A DNA stretch of 27,996 nucleotides, taken from positions 1 through 27,996 of the IMG/VR virus record IMGVR_UViG_3300046656_000193; one strand, written 5' to 3'. The first letter of the stretch is position 1. Every line of letters starts with the position of its first letter. A program made the position numbers and the translations under genes. This stretch comes from a virus. Below the pieces are notes generated by a model that was not told where the DNA came from, did not search any database, and worked only from the letters and a program-made list of their open reading frames with translations. Positions 8,248 to 15,227 of the stretch are shown here, one piece after another.

Positions 8248-9057
8248 TCATCGTTTGCGATTGTTCAACCCGGCTGACAGCAGACCTTCCGCTGACATAT
8301 CCGCGTTGTTTACAATCCCGCCACCGCCATTCGGTGACTTCTGTCCACCACCAGCCGGGACTGTCCCAGCGGCGAGATAAGTTCGGTCGCTCAAGAATTG
8401 AGCGGCTGCTTCGGCGACTGTCTTGTGTGCGACTCCGCCGTATTCGATGCTGACAACCTTACCGTCGTCATCGAGTTCCATCTTCGCTTCGGTGCGGAAG
8501 ATGCGAATCGCGTCCGCGCGAGCAGACGACAACACCTTGGAGACGTCCAGACCCTCGCCTAGCGCAGCGTCTTCCATCTTCGTGCGATGCTTCTTTTCGG
8601 CCGCTTCAGCGCGCTGTTCAGCGGCCGTAAGCTTCGTGGTCAGCTCATCGCGTTCTTGCTGGATGCGTTTGGCAGCCTTCTCGGCCGCAATCTTCTCACG
8701 CTCATCGGCAGACTTGCCCTTGAGCTCCAGCTCTTCAAGGCGCTTCGTGAGCTCTAACTGAGCATCTTCAGCGGCCTTGTTTTTCGCCTTCAGATCGTCG
8801 TAGTCAGCGAACTTCTTGCGTTCGTCGGCGAGCCTTTGGCCGAGCACTTTGTCGAGGTCTGCTTGCGTGAACGTCTTCTCTGGAGGAGCCGGAGGCTTAT
8901 CGCCACCACCACCACCACCACCACCACCACCACCACCACCACCACCACCACCACCACCACCACCGCCGGGCGGGTCTTCTGGTGAGTAAAGCGGTCCTTG
9001 CGGAGAACGAGACAGAGCACGAGCGAGAAACAGACTCCTGCGGTTCTTGCGATTCAT
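8248..9057 (-). CDS. capsid scaffold protein with 22-Gly tract
   Basis: 269 residues placed just before the capsid gene. After a basic N-terminus comes an unbroken run of 22 glycines at residues 31-52, then FTQADLDKVLGQRLADER. That FTQ-x-D-[LV]-D-x-x-[VL]-x-x-RL-x-x-ER pattern marks many phage scaffolds. Residues about 85-165 are a highly charged coiled coil (AEDAQLELTKRLEELELKG, AEKKHRTKMEDA). A short C-terminal segment after a Gly-rich linker may bind capsid subunits. No protease motif is visible in it. The ribosome site is weak (GGTGA). Confidence 0.8.
   Translation of the reverse strand: MNRKNRRSLFLARALSRSPQGPLYSPEDPPGGGGGGGGGGGGGGGGGGGGGGDKPPAPPEKTFTQADLDKVLGQRLADERKKFADYDDLKAKNKAAEDAQLELTKRLEELELKGKSADEREKIAAEKAAKRIQQERDELTTKLTAAEQRAEAAEKKHRTKMEDAALGEGLDVSKVLSSARADAIRIFRTEAKMELDDDGKVVSIEYGGVAHKTVAEAAAQFLSDRTYLAAGTVPAGGGQKSPNGGGGIVNNADMSAEGLLSAGLNNRKR
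8905..8964 (-). repeat. (GGT)20 trinucleotide microsatellite in scaffold gene
   Basis: Twenty perfect tandem ACC units on the plus strand (GGT on the coding strand), flanked by one GGC on each side, encode the 22-glycine tract. All units use the same codon, unlike the mixed Gly codons elsewhere, which points to replication slippage. Length changes would stay in frame. Confidence 0.95.
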
Positions 9058-9126
9058 ATGTCACCGTGCGCGTCGACAGGGCGTCCTTACCCCCATCAGC
9101 CGACGATCGACGGGGAGACGTAAACT

Positions 9127-9411
9127 TTAGAGCTCAGCGACTTTTGCTTCGATTTCATCGGCGAGCTTTCGCAGGCCGGTAACCGCTAGCATCGAGACCC
9201 GCTTCTGCTCTTCGATATCCAGGCCAGGCCGGAACTGCCCGGCATATCCTCGATCTCCATCGGTCAAGATGACCACGAAAGCTCCGTAGCCGAACTGACC
9301 GTGGAGAGCTTCTTCCGCCGCGAACTCGGCGAGCGACACGGCCTGACTGCGAATCCAACGGGCCATGACAGACTCAGGCTCTTTGTCTTGCGTGACCAGC
9401 GTCAGGCTCAT
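9127..9411 (-). CDS. hypothetical protein in head module
   Basis: 94 residues starting MSLTLVTQDKEPESVMARWI. It is predicted helix, then FGYGAFVVILTDGDRGYAGQF (strand-turn-strand), then an acidic helix ending LADEIEAKVAEL. The start overlaps the stop of the minor head gene as ATGA. The 69 bases after it, before the scaffold start, hold no gene. I do not recognise the family; position suggests an accessory head assembly role. Confidence 0.7.
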   Translation of the reverse strand: MSLTLVTQDKEPESVMARWIRSQAVSLAEFAAEEALHGQFGYGAFVVILTDGDRGYAGQFRPGLDIEEQKRVSMLAVTGLRKLADEIEAKVAEL

Positions 9412-10343
9412 TTTTTCACCGATGTATTCAGCTTCTGGAATGGCCGCTTCATCTTCGCGCGGTCAGCTGCAATCACCGCGCGCGCGTCAACAGCGCGACC
9501 GCGGGCTTTCGCGAGTTTCGGTTTTTCCAGAAGCTTGTGTACAGGCTTGAAGTTGCTCGCACCTGGTTCAAGCACTCTCCGGCCGCTCTCAACCAGTCGA
9601 GCCCGTGTCGGACCAACGATTGCGCGCCGAGTGTCTGCAGACTGGCCGCGAAGCCAATCCTCAGCACTCTCCCGCTTGCCTGACAACCAAGGCTTAGGCG
9701 GTTCTTCTGTGCCGCGCGCTTTCGCGATCTCGCGGTCTTGATAGTACGGGTCGGATATGGCGGCTTCGAAACACATGCATAGCGGATGCCTCCCTGGAAC
9801 TCTGTCGACAGGATATCCGCCAGGGCCTAACCCGAACATGTCTGTAGCCGCGTAAACATCACAAACGTCGGCGCGCGGATGGCTACCCGAAAGGGTCCAC
9901 CTTATGCCGTGCACCCATGGCTGTTTGGCCATGCTCGCGCGCGCTGACTCTCGCGCTGCTTGCATCGCTTCGGTCCGGGCTATCACACGCGTTTGGTATC
10001 GCGCCTTGTCGAGCACCCATCGGTCTACGAGCCCGTCAATCTGAGCAGGCTTCGCGGTTCCCAGTCGTCGCACGAGTTCGCGCGTTGAGCTTTGAATCGT
10101 GTACTCACCATGCGCCAGGTCGGCACCTTGCCCGAGCCTTGCGACCTGCGACTGCCAGCGCTTCACCGTTTTGGCGTACAGGCCAGGGTCATCAGCGCGC
10201 GCCTTCGCAGCGGCTGTGAGCTCTTCAACGTAACGAGGCAAATGAACAATAGGTGCGTCCAAATCGAGAAGCCTCTCGGCCGTCATCGTCAGACTCTCAC
10301 CCGTTTTGATGCTCGCCTCGATCGTCGCGCGCATCTCTTTCAC
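9408..10343 (-). CDS. minor head / head morphogenesis protein, Mu-F domain part
   Basis: 311 residues if started at the GTG at 10343. The core is IARTEAMQAARES (about 121-133), IRWTLSGSHPRADVCDVYAA (147-166) and PGRHPLCMCF (183-192). This is the Phage_Mu_F/SPP1-gp7 signature: ARTE, then S-x-x-HPR-x-DVCD, then HP-x-C-x-C. These proteins sit with the portal in the prohead. No ribosome site precedes the GTG, and the same frame stays open upstream with plausible protein as far as the slippery CCCTTTA. The true product is therefore probably the frameshift fusion listed separately. Confidence 0.8.
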   Translation of the reverse strand: MKEMRATIEASIKTGESLTMTAERLLDLDAPIVHLPRYVEELTAAAKARADDPGLYAKTVKRWQSQVARLGQGADLAHGEYTIQSSTRELVRRLGTAKPAQIDGLVDRWVLDKARYQTRVIARTEAMQAARESARASMAKQPWVHGIRWTLSGSHPRADVCDVYAATDMFGLGPGGYPVDRVPGRHPLCMCFEAAISDPYYQDREIAKARGTEEPPKPWLSGKRESAEDWLRGQSADTRRAIVGPTRARLVESGRRVLEPGASNFKPVHKLLEKPKLAKARGRAVDARAVIAADRAKMKRPFQKLNTSVKK

Positions 10344-10381
10344 TGCTGCCGCGTCGGCCTTGTGGATGCGCTTGGATACGC

Positions 10382-10804
10382 TTAGACCGTCGACCGAATA
10401 GCCACCTCGGATTTGCTTGGATGCCGTAGCGATAGCGTCTTGGCGCGTCGCAAACGGCGGTCTAAAGGGCGACTGGAAGCATCCACCTCCCCGGTGCCAT
10501 AGACTGCGTCGAAGGTCTCGCGGTCTATTGTCCGCGCTGTGTGAGCAGCGTTCTTGATGGCGTCCTCAATCACGCGGACGCGCTCGGCCTTGGTCGCTCC
10601 GAAATTCTTCTCGAGAATCTCCTTGATTTGCTTGACGCTGTAGCCGGTAGCTTTCAAGTCGCGCTTGATTCCGGCTGCAATCTGGTCGTAAGACTTGGAG
10701 ATGAGCGCATCGTGCTCATTCACTACCGCGAGCGCGCGCTTGCGGACGAGTGTCGAGACGTACTCAGACACTGTCGACGCGTGCTGGAACGTCTTTTTGG
10801 CCAT
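10382..10804 (-). CDS. N-terminal part of minor head protein (zero-frame, 140 aa)
   Basis: 140 residues starting MAKKTFQHASTVSEYVSTLV. It is helical and ends with an unusually basic tail (RPLDRRLRRAKTLSLRHPSK) that looks like out-of-frame translation. The tail begins exactly after the slippery heptamer at codons 113-114. The -1 frame beyond that point reads RPPFATRQDAIATASKQIRG and joins the Mu-F-type ORF. I read this ORF as the short product of a frameshifted gene. Its ATG overlaps the upstream stop as TGATG. Confidence 0.75.
   Translation of the reverse strand: MAKKTFQHASTVSEYVSTLVRKRALAVVNEHDALISKSYDQIAAGIKRDLKATGYSVKQIKEILEKNFGATKAERVRVIEDAIKNAAHTARTIDRETFDAVYGTGEVDASSRPLDRRLRRAKTLSLRHPSKSEVAIRSTV
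10423..10469 (-). promoter_or_regulatory. slippery heptamer CCCTTTA plus downstream stem-loop
   Basis: The coding strand reads CGC CCT TTA in zero frame, so C-CCT-TTA is a canonical X-XXY-YYZ site (plus 10463-10469). Four bases later, GCCGT pairs with ACGGC (10454-10458 with 10423-10427), with inner pairs GCGA/TCGC and GCG/CGC and a CCAAGA loop. Heptamer, short spacer and stem are the three elements of -1 programmed frameshift signals. Confidence 0.65.
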
Positions 10805-11055
10805 CAGATTCTCTTGAGTCTTTGCTCGGCCACATACATCAGCCGTTCGACTTCCGACTTGGTCTCAAGGACCGGCTTCGATGTCGTATCACCATCCACC
10901 AGGACGATGGCCGCCCCGTCGTACTCAGACTGAAGCACCAGGTCTATCTTTGATGCTCGAACCGAGAACGCGCCGATAGTAGGCGAGTGAAGCTCTATCA
11001 AACCGCTCGGAATCGGAAACTTCCGATCGTTTGTGCCAACAAGAGGTTTTGCCAC
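10804..11055 (-). CDS. small hypothetical protein, FlbD-like strand pattern
   Basis: 83 residues starting (GTG) MAKPLVGTNDRKF. The segment GLIELHSPTIGAFSVRASKI, then VLQSEYDGAAIVLVDG, then LETKSEVERLMYVAEQRL, resembles the short beta-beta-beta-helix arrangement seen in FlbD/LytTR-like small proteins. The resemblance is by eye only. The start abuts the portal stop (TAAGTG), and the stop overlaps the minor head start (TGATG), so it is translated within the head operon. Confidence 0.6.
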   Translation of the reverse strand: MAKPLVGTNDRKFPIPSGLIELHSPTIGAFSVRASKIDLVLQSEYDGAAIVLVDGDTTSKPVLETKSEVERLMYVAEQRLKRI

Positions 11056-12666
11056 TTACGCGCTCACTTCGTTGTCGTCGCCATCGTCTTCAGTCTGGTC
11101 CTGATTATCAGGAACACCAGCCCGCGCAACCTCGCGCTCAGCGGCTTGGTCTTGCTCCGATTGGTCGCGGATGGCGTCGAGCTCATCGCTGATAATCTCG
11201 CGCGTCTCAGTGGGCAGATTCGGCAGCATGCGCGTGATGAGGCGCGACTTGATTTCACGCTCGGCTGTCGCGCCAAGCTTCAGGCCCATCGCGTCGAGCG
11301 CGGCCTGAATCTCCATCGCAGGGTCTTCGACCGAGAAGTCTGTCGGAGCCGTGACCTTGGTGGACTCGGCATCGGCAACAGACAGCAGACGTCCGACAAG
11401 GCGCAGCGCTTCTTGTTCGTCGCGGCAGAAGTTGCCAGCCATGCCAGCAAGCCGCTTGTTTGTTGGCTCGAACTCGTAACCGCGCGCCACGCCCGAGGCT
11501 GACTTGGCCCCCGTGGGGGTTGCGTATTCGATGTTCGCGATGCGGTAAATCTCGCGCACCGTCACTTCGAGACGCTTCTCGAGAGCCTCAGCTACGCTCG
11601 CCGGAGGGGCAACGTAGTGGAGCATCATGTTCGAATTCATCGGAATCTTGATGGCCGAACCGTTGCCGCCGACCAGTTCCCCGATATCCGTATCGGAGTC
11701 CTCGACAGGAATACCGAGCGTCGCGAACACTTGGCCGCGCACGTGGTCGTCCATCTCGGATTCGAGATTGAACAAGCGACGCGCGATAACCGCTAAGTCC
11801 GCAACCGAACTCATTCCGCGCACGCTATCGTCCGGCGTTGCCTTCGATCGGAACACGATGAGAGGGACGCATCCCATGCCATGGAGACGAATCGGCTCCA
11901 CGGTCAGAGTTGCCTCGTTGTTGCCGGACTGCGTAACCACGTAAGTCTCAACGCGGTCTGGATACCACAACGAGTAGCGCTCTTCGTTGATCGCTGCGCC
12001 AAGTAGCCCATCACGACGCGTACGGATGACGCAAATCTTGACTGCCTGAACTTTGCCATCGTCGCTGGCGTACCAGTCGAGAATGTTGATGGGAAGCAGC
12101 GGAATCGCGCGAACACGTCGGCCTAACTCAACCTCGCGGGCCTTGCTGACCTCGCCGACCGCGTCCTCGCCGACCGTATCGAACACGACCGGCATCCAGC
12201 CGAGCAACGAAGCGCGTGGGCGAATCGTGTCGCGAATCCAGTCCTGCCAAGGCGTATTTTTCGCGTCGACGTTCTCCTGCCATTCCTCGACTGCAGCCGG
12301 AACCATCTCGTAGTTCGTGTCGGCTTTGTTGAGGTAGCTGATCAGGATATCGTGGATGGGGCCCACGTAGTTTTTGTAGTGCGCAACGTTCACGCGCTGC
12401 TGGAACTTCTTGTCATCCTCGCGCGAGAACTGGTCGAGGTACGTATTGAAATTCAACCCAACGCCAGGCGGCGCGCTCGCTGATACAACGTTGGCGTAAG
12501 CCTCAGCGGCCCACCCAAGTTGGCTGACTTCTGTTGGGCCAATGCGACCTCGAAAGCCGCCAGTGCCATATGCCGAGTCGATGAGGAACTTGTGCCAGCA
12601 TGCCTCTTGGGCGTAGTCCGCGCGCGTGGAGCGGAGTGCTTTGATGAACTCCGCGTCAGTTGGCAT
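11056..12666 (-). CDS. portal protein
   Basis: 536 residues right after the large terminase. The N-terminal third has FNTYLDQFSREDDKKFQQRV and VAHYKNYVGPIHDILISYL, the early helical region common in portals. The middle contains VVFDTVG, LPINILDWY and RLHGMGCVPLIVFRSK. The later part has LFNLESEMDDHVRGQVFATL, then GSAIKIPMNSNMMLHYVAPP, then LEVTVREIYRIANIE, the clip/stem/crown order of portals. The C-terminus is acidic. Portals form the dodecameric DNA gate. Assigned by synteny and overall pattern. Confidence 0.85.
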   Translation of the reverse strand: MPTDAEFIKALRSTRADYAQEACWHKFLIDSAYGTGGFRGRIGPTEVSQLGWAAEAYANVVSASAPPGVGLNFNTYLDQFSREDDKKFQQRVNVAHYKNYVGPIHDILISYLNKADTNYEMVPAAVEEWQENVDAKNTPWQDWIRDTIRPRASLLGWMPVVFDTVGEDAVGEVSKAREVELGRRVRAIPLLPINILDWYASDDGKVQAVKICVIRTRRDGLLGAAINEERYSLWYPDRVETYVVTQSGNNEATLTVEPIRLHGMGCVPLIVFRSKATPDDSVRGMSSVADLAVIARRLFNLESEMDDHVRGQVFATLGIPVEDSDTDIGELVGGNGSAIKIPMNSNMMLHYVAPPASVAEALEKRLEVTVREIYRIANIEYATPTGAKSASGVARGYEFEPTNKRLAGMAGNFCRDEQEALRLVGRLLSVADAESTKVTAPTDFSVEDPAMEIQAALDAMGLKLGATAEREIKSRLITRMLPNLPTETREIISDELDAIRDQSEQDQAAEREVARAGVPDNQDQTEDDGDDNEVSA

Positions 12667-12670
12667 CGAA

Positions 12671-14242
12671 CTAGAACCCCGGCAGTTGGACTCGTTGGAA
12701 CTTCTGGGCAGGCTTCGAGCGCACCGCGAACGCGATGACCCAGCTCACGAAGCGGTCGTCTTTCGACCCATCCTTCTTGCCCTTGTTGCGCGCTTCGACC
12801 TTGCCCTTTTCGTTGCGTACGAGCGTCTTGCACTCGCTGACCATCTCTCTGTCTTGCGTGGTCACGATGCCAGTGCGTATCGCAGCGCCGAGGTTGTCGA
12901 ACATCACCGGCCTGGTGACCAGGTCTGTCAGCCAGCCAAGCTTTTGGTCGTCGGGCGAAAACACCTTGCCCACTGGGTAGTGAGCCTCGTGAACGATGGC
13001 GCGCAAGGCAGCATGGCCGTGGTTATTACGCTCAGGCGCGAGCCTTGCCATGCCGTACATCTTGCCGACCACAGCCATAGCCAGGCCGAAGTCGCCTGGC
13101 TCCACACTATCGGACCAGTACGTCGCGACCATCTTCGCTGACTCTTCTTCGATCACCGTCATCGTCGACGCATCTGACCCAGTGCCTTCAGACACGTCGC
13201 CTCCTACGATGTAGCGCTTGGCCGAATCGTAGGTCTGCCACACTGCCAGGTCGCCGAGATGTTTGGCCATGCCAGACTTACCGTCAGACCATCGCAGCGG
13301 CGTGTAACTCTTCGGCTCGCGGCAACCGTCTGACAATCTGTCAATCACATCTGGCTCAAAGTACGAACGACCGGCCACACGGAAGCAGCTGTCAGCGTCG
13401 ATTGGGTACTCTTGCAGCGTGCGGTCAATACCCCACTCGGGAGCGTCGACCTTCAAACGCCACCAGCGAATCTGCTGATCGTCGCAGCCAGCCTCGCGCA
13501 GCTTCTCTTCCCACTTGTCTCGAGGCGATGGGTCGAAGGACTCGCGCTCGCGGTCATGGATTGGAGCGCGGTAATGCTTGTGCTCGAACCACGGGAAGAA
13601 GTGCAGCTTGTAGCCGCCGCGCTGAAAACGAGCAGCCTGGACCATCTCGTAAAAGAGCCCACCAGCGCCGTTGGCGGTCGACTCGATGATGATGTCTTCG
13701 GCCAACTCAGCCGCTGCGCTCATAGCCGTCCAAGTGTCCGCAGCCGCTCCCCAGAAGGCTATCTCAGTTGCGTGCAGCCGGTGAATGGTGCCCGAGCGGC
13801 CCTTCTTCTGAGCGCTCGCCGAAGTCGACCCACTCTCGACGATGCGCACTGCCGAATCGAGATCCTTGAAAACCAGCTCTGTTTTGTTCGAGTAGAGCGT
13901 GGCCGGCAATAGGCCTATCGTCTTCAACCCCATCGCCATCGTGCGCAGGTTGAGAAATAGCTGATCTTTGATCTTATCGTCGTGGACGATAACCTGAACG
14001 TTCACACCCTTGCGCGTTATCGCAAAGTGCAGGTCGCGCGCGAGCTCCATCGTTGTGAAGCCGATTTGGCGGCCTTTGATCGTGATGTCGCGACCCGATC
14101 GCATCTGTTCAAACTTGCGCTGCTCGCCATGCCAGCGAGACCAGTCGAACTTCACTAGCCCGCCAGCTTTAGTCTTGATGTCGAGCAACGCGCAGAACGA
14201 AGGGAAGTCGCCGAGTATCTCAGCCAGCTCTTCCGCGTTCAC
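12671..14242 (-). CDS. terminase large subunit (ATPase and nuclease)
   Basis: 523 residues with both motor and nuclease motifs. The Walker-A-like loop is IKGRQIGFTTME (about 55-66). The Walker-B/catalytic Glu is in HRLHATEIAFW, with E160 the likely general base. Motif III is IIESTANGAG (185-194). The RNase H-like nuclease shows GGDVSEGTGSDAS (D349), APERNNHG (E404) and DDRFVSWVIAF (D496/D497). It cleaves concatemeric DNA and drives it through the portal. The start follows the small subunit stop by four bases. Confidence 0.93.
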   Translation of the reverse strand: MNAEELAEILGDFPSFCALLDIKTKAGGLVKFDWSRWHGEQRKFEQMRSGRDITIKGRQIGFTTMELARDLHFAITRKGVNVQVIVHDDKIKDQLFLNLRTMAMGLKTIGLLPATLYSNKTELVFKDLDSAVRIVESGSTSASAQKKGRSGTIHRLHATEIAFWGAAADTWTAMSAAAELAEDIIIESTANGAGGLFYEMVQAARFQRGGYKLHFFPWFEHKHYRAPIHDRERESFDPSPRDKWEEKLREAGCDDQQIRWWRLKVDAPEWGIDRTLQEYPIDADSCFRVAGRSYFEPDVIDRLSDGCREPKSYTPLRWSDGKSGMAKHLGDLAVWQTYDSAKRYIVGGDVSEGTGSDASTMTVIEEESAKMVATYWSDSVEPGDFGLAMAVVGKMYGMARLAPERNNHGHAALRAIVHEAHYPVGKVFSPDDQKLGWLTDLVTRPVMFDNLGAAIRTGIVTTQDREMVSECKTLVRNEKGKVEARNKGKKDGSKDDRFVSWVIAFAVRSKPAQKFQRVQLPGF

Positions 14243-14246
14243 GTCG

Positions 14247-14747
14247 TCACTCCTTTTGTTCGGCCTGCCGCTTGCGCTTCAGCTCAAGAATCTTGAACGC
14301 CTCATCGCGCAGCGCACTCATCGAATCACCCGGGCTCTCGCCCACTGTGATGTCGTGCAGCGTCTTGGCAGCTTTCGTCCCGCTGTTCACCAGCTTCGAA
14401 ACATCGTCGGCCGCACGTTCGTTCATGCCCTCGACAGCATCAACGATGAGCTTGTCGACGATGCCTATCCACTTCCGCAACATACCAGTGACGAGTGGCA
14501 CGCTCTTCTGCGCTTCACTCGCCGCCACACTTCGAGCGGCCTCTCGGCGTTCGTCGGTCTCCTCATTGAGAAAACGACCAACAGCTCCGTAGCTTACGTC
14601 GCACCCGAGTTTACGAAGCTTGTCCGCGATGTCTCGGTATCCAAGCCCAGTCGCCGCTAGCTCACGGACAAGCGCCTCGTTACCAGACGATCGAATCTTG
14701 TTGGGCCTACCAGGAGTGATAGTTCCTGGTTTGTGTCCGATGCCCAT
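14247..14747 (-). CDS. terminase small subunit-like protein
   Basis: 166 residues immediately upstream of the large subunit. The N-terminus after TITPGRPNKIR contains a helix-turn-helix, LVRELAATGLGYRDIADKLR followed by VSYGAVGRFL, suited to recognising the packaging site. The remainder is helical, including MLRKWIGIVDKLIVDAVEGM, with a charged C-terminal tail EILELKRKRQ-like (KILELKRKRQAEQKE) that could contact the large subunit. The ribosome site before ATG is weak (GGAAGAAG about 13 bases away). Confidence 0.8.
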   Translation of the reverse strand: MGIGHKPGTITPGRPNKIRSSGNEALVRELAATGLGYRDIADKLRKLGCDVSYGAVGRFLNEETDERREAARSVAASEAQKSVPLVTGMLRKWIGIVDKLIVDAVEGMNERAADDVSKLVNSGTKAAKTLHDITVGESPGDSMSALRDEAFKILELKRKRQAEQKE

Positions 14748-14782
14748 TGGTTTACGTCTTCTTCCAAAATGTTACGTAACAG

Positions 14783-14977
14783 CTATCGCGCCCCTCTGGC
14801 CTCGACAACTCTTGCTCGGCTGCGGTCCTTGCACTTTGCCGCGAGTGCTGCGATTGCGAGCTTAGCGCGTTCGCCGACCTCGACTTCGCTTGCGGTCGCT
14901 TGGCGGATGCAGTCGGGGCAAAGGCAGATGTCTCGCTGGCATCCCATGCGTTCACCCCTCGTGGCCGGCGAGGACAT
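14783..14977 (-). CDS. small Cys-rich hypothetical protein
   Basis: 64 residues starting MSSPATRGERMGCQRDICLC. Four cysteines in the spacing C-x4-C-x-C-x2-C lie near the start (MGCQRDICLCPDCIRQA), a possible metal site, followed by a helical part. A competing frame of similar length overlaps it (rejected below). Ribosome site is weak. It sits between the long intergenic region and the small terminase. Confidence 0.45.
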   Translation of the reverse strand: MSSPATRGERMGCQRDICLCPDCIRQATASEVEVGERAKLAIAALAAKCKDRSRARVVEARGAR

Positions 14978-15021
14978 TAGCTGTCACTCTAACCGGTACC
15001 CCTTGACCCTAGCATACTAGC

Positions 15022-15040
15022 TAGTCGTTTCGACCGACTA
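15022..15040. promoter_or_regulatory. inverted repeat TAGTCG-N7-CGACTA in the intergenic region
   Basis: TAGTCG (15022-15027) and CGACTA (15035-15040) are exact reverse complements around TTTCGAC. A second short palindrome-like stretch, CTAG-CATA-CTAG, lies just beside it (about 15009-15020). The gap between the accessory and structural operons (14978-15227) holds no gene I can support. The repeat could be an operator or a packaging-related site; nothing proves either. Confidence 0.4.
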
Positions 15041-15145
15041 ACTCAACTGCGCATGTGCCATATTTGCGCGGTATGCGTTTTTGACACGCCACACACGCCA
15101 AGAGTAGCGACCGACGGGCTTCTCGTCTTGCTTGCCACCAAGAGG

Positions 15146-15177
15146 TTAATAGGCGGCATTGGGTTTTTTGATGTCAA
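15146..15177 (-). promoter_or_regulatory. possible promoter for the structural operon
   Basis: On the minus strand a perfect TTGACA (plus 15172-15177) precedes TATTAA (plus 15146-15151), with a 20-base spacer longer than the ideal 17. It lies in the only long gap and points toward the terminase and capsid genes. The spacer makes this weak; a phage-specific promoter is equally possible. Confidence 0.25.
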
Positions 15178-15227
15178 TCGTAAACGTACGTGGCTTTGAT
15201 ATCGTTGGCTTACTGGCGTATGCTACA

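Larger units (their letters stand above)
9408..10804 (-). other. putative -1 frameshift fusion: full-length minor head protein
   Basis: Joining zero-frame codons 1-114 (10463-10804) to the -1 frame (9408-10463) yields 465 residues. The join is colinear: GTGEVDASSRP, then RPPFATRQDAIATASKQIRG, then GYSVDGLSVSKRIHKADAAA, then the Mu-F-type portion. The length suits the gp7/Mu-F class, whose members carry an N-terminal helical region before the F domain. An ordinary one-base mutation splitting the gene is the alternative. The in-phase heptamer and the stem-loop argue for a programmed event. Confidence 0.65.

Noticed and set aside
8905-8964. Trinucleotide tract considered as a CRISPR-like or regulatory repeat
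   Set aside because: It is a pure coding microsatellite in frame with the scaffold gene, with no spacers.
9060-9126. CCCC...GGGG stretch between the scaffold and the 94-residue gene as a terminator
   Set aside because: The possible stem is imperfect, the loop is long and no T-run follows. The genes on both sides are likely co-transcribed.
14752-14955. 67-residue minus-strand ORF overlapping the Cys-rich gene
   Set aside because: Ser/Ala/Arg-rich translation without motifs. The competing frame has a C-x4-C-x-C-x2-C cluster, so it was preferred, though with modest confidence.
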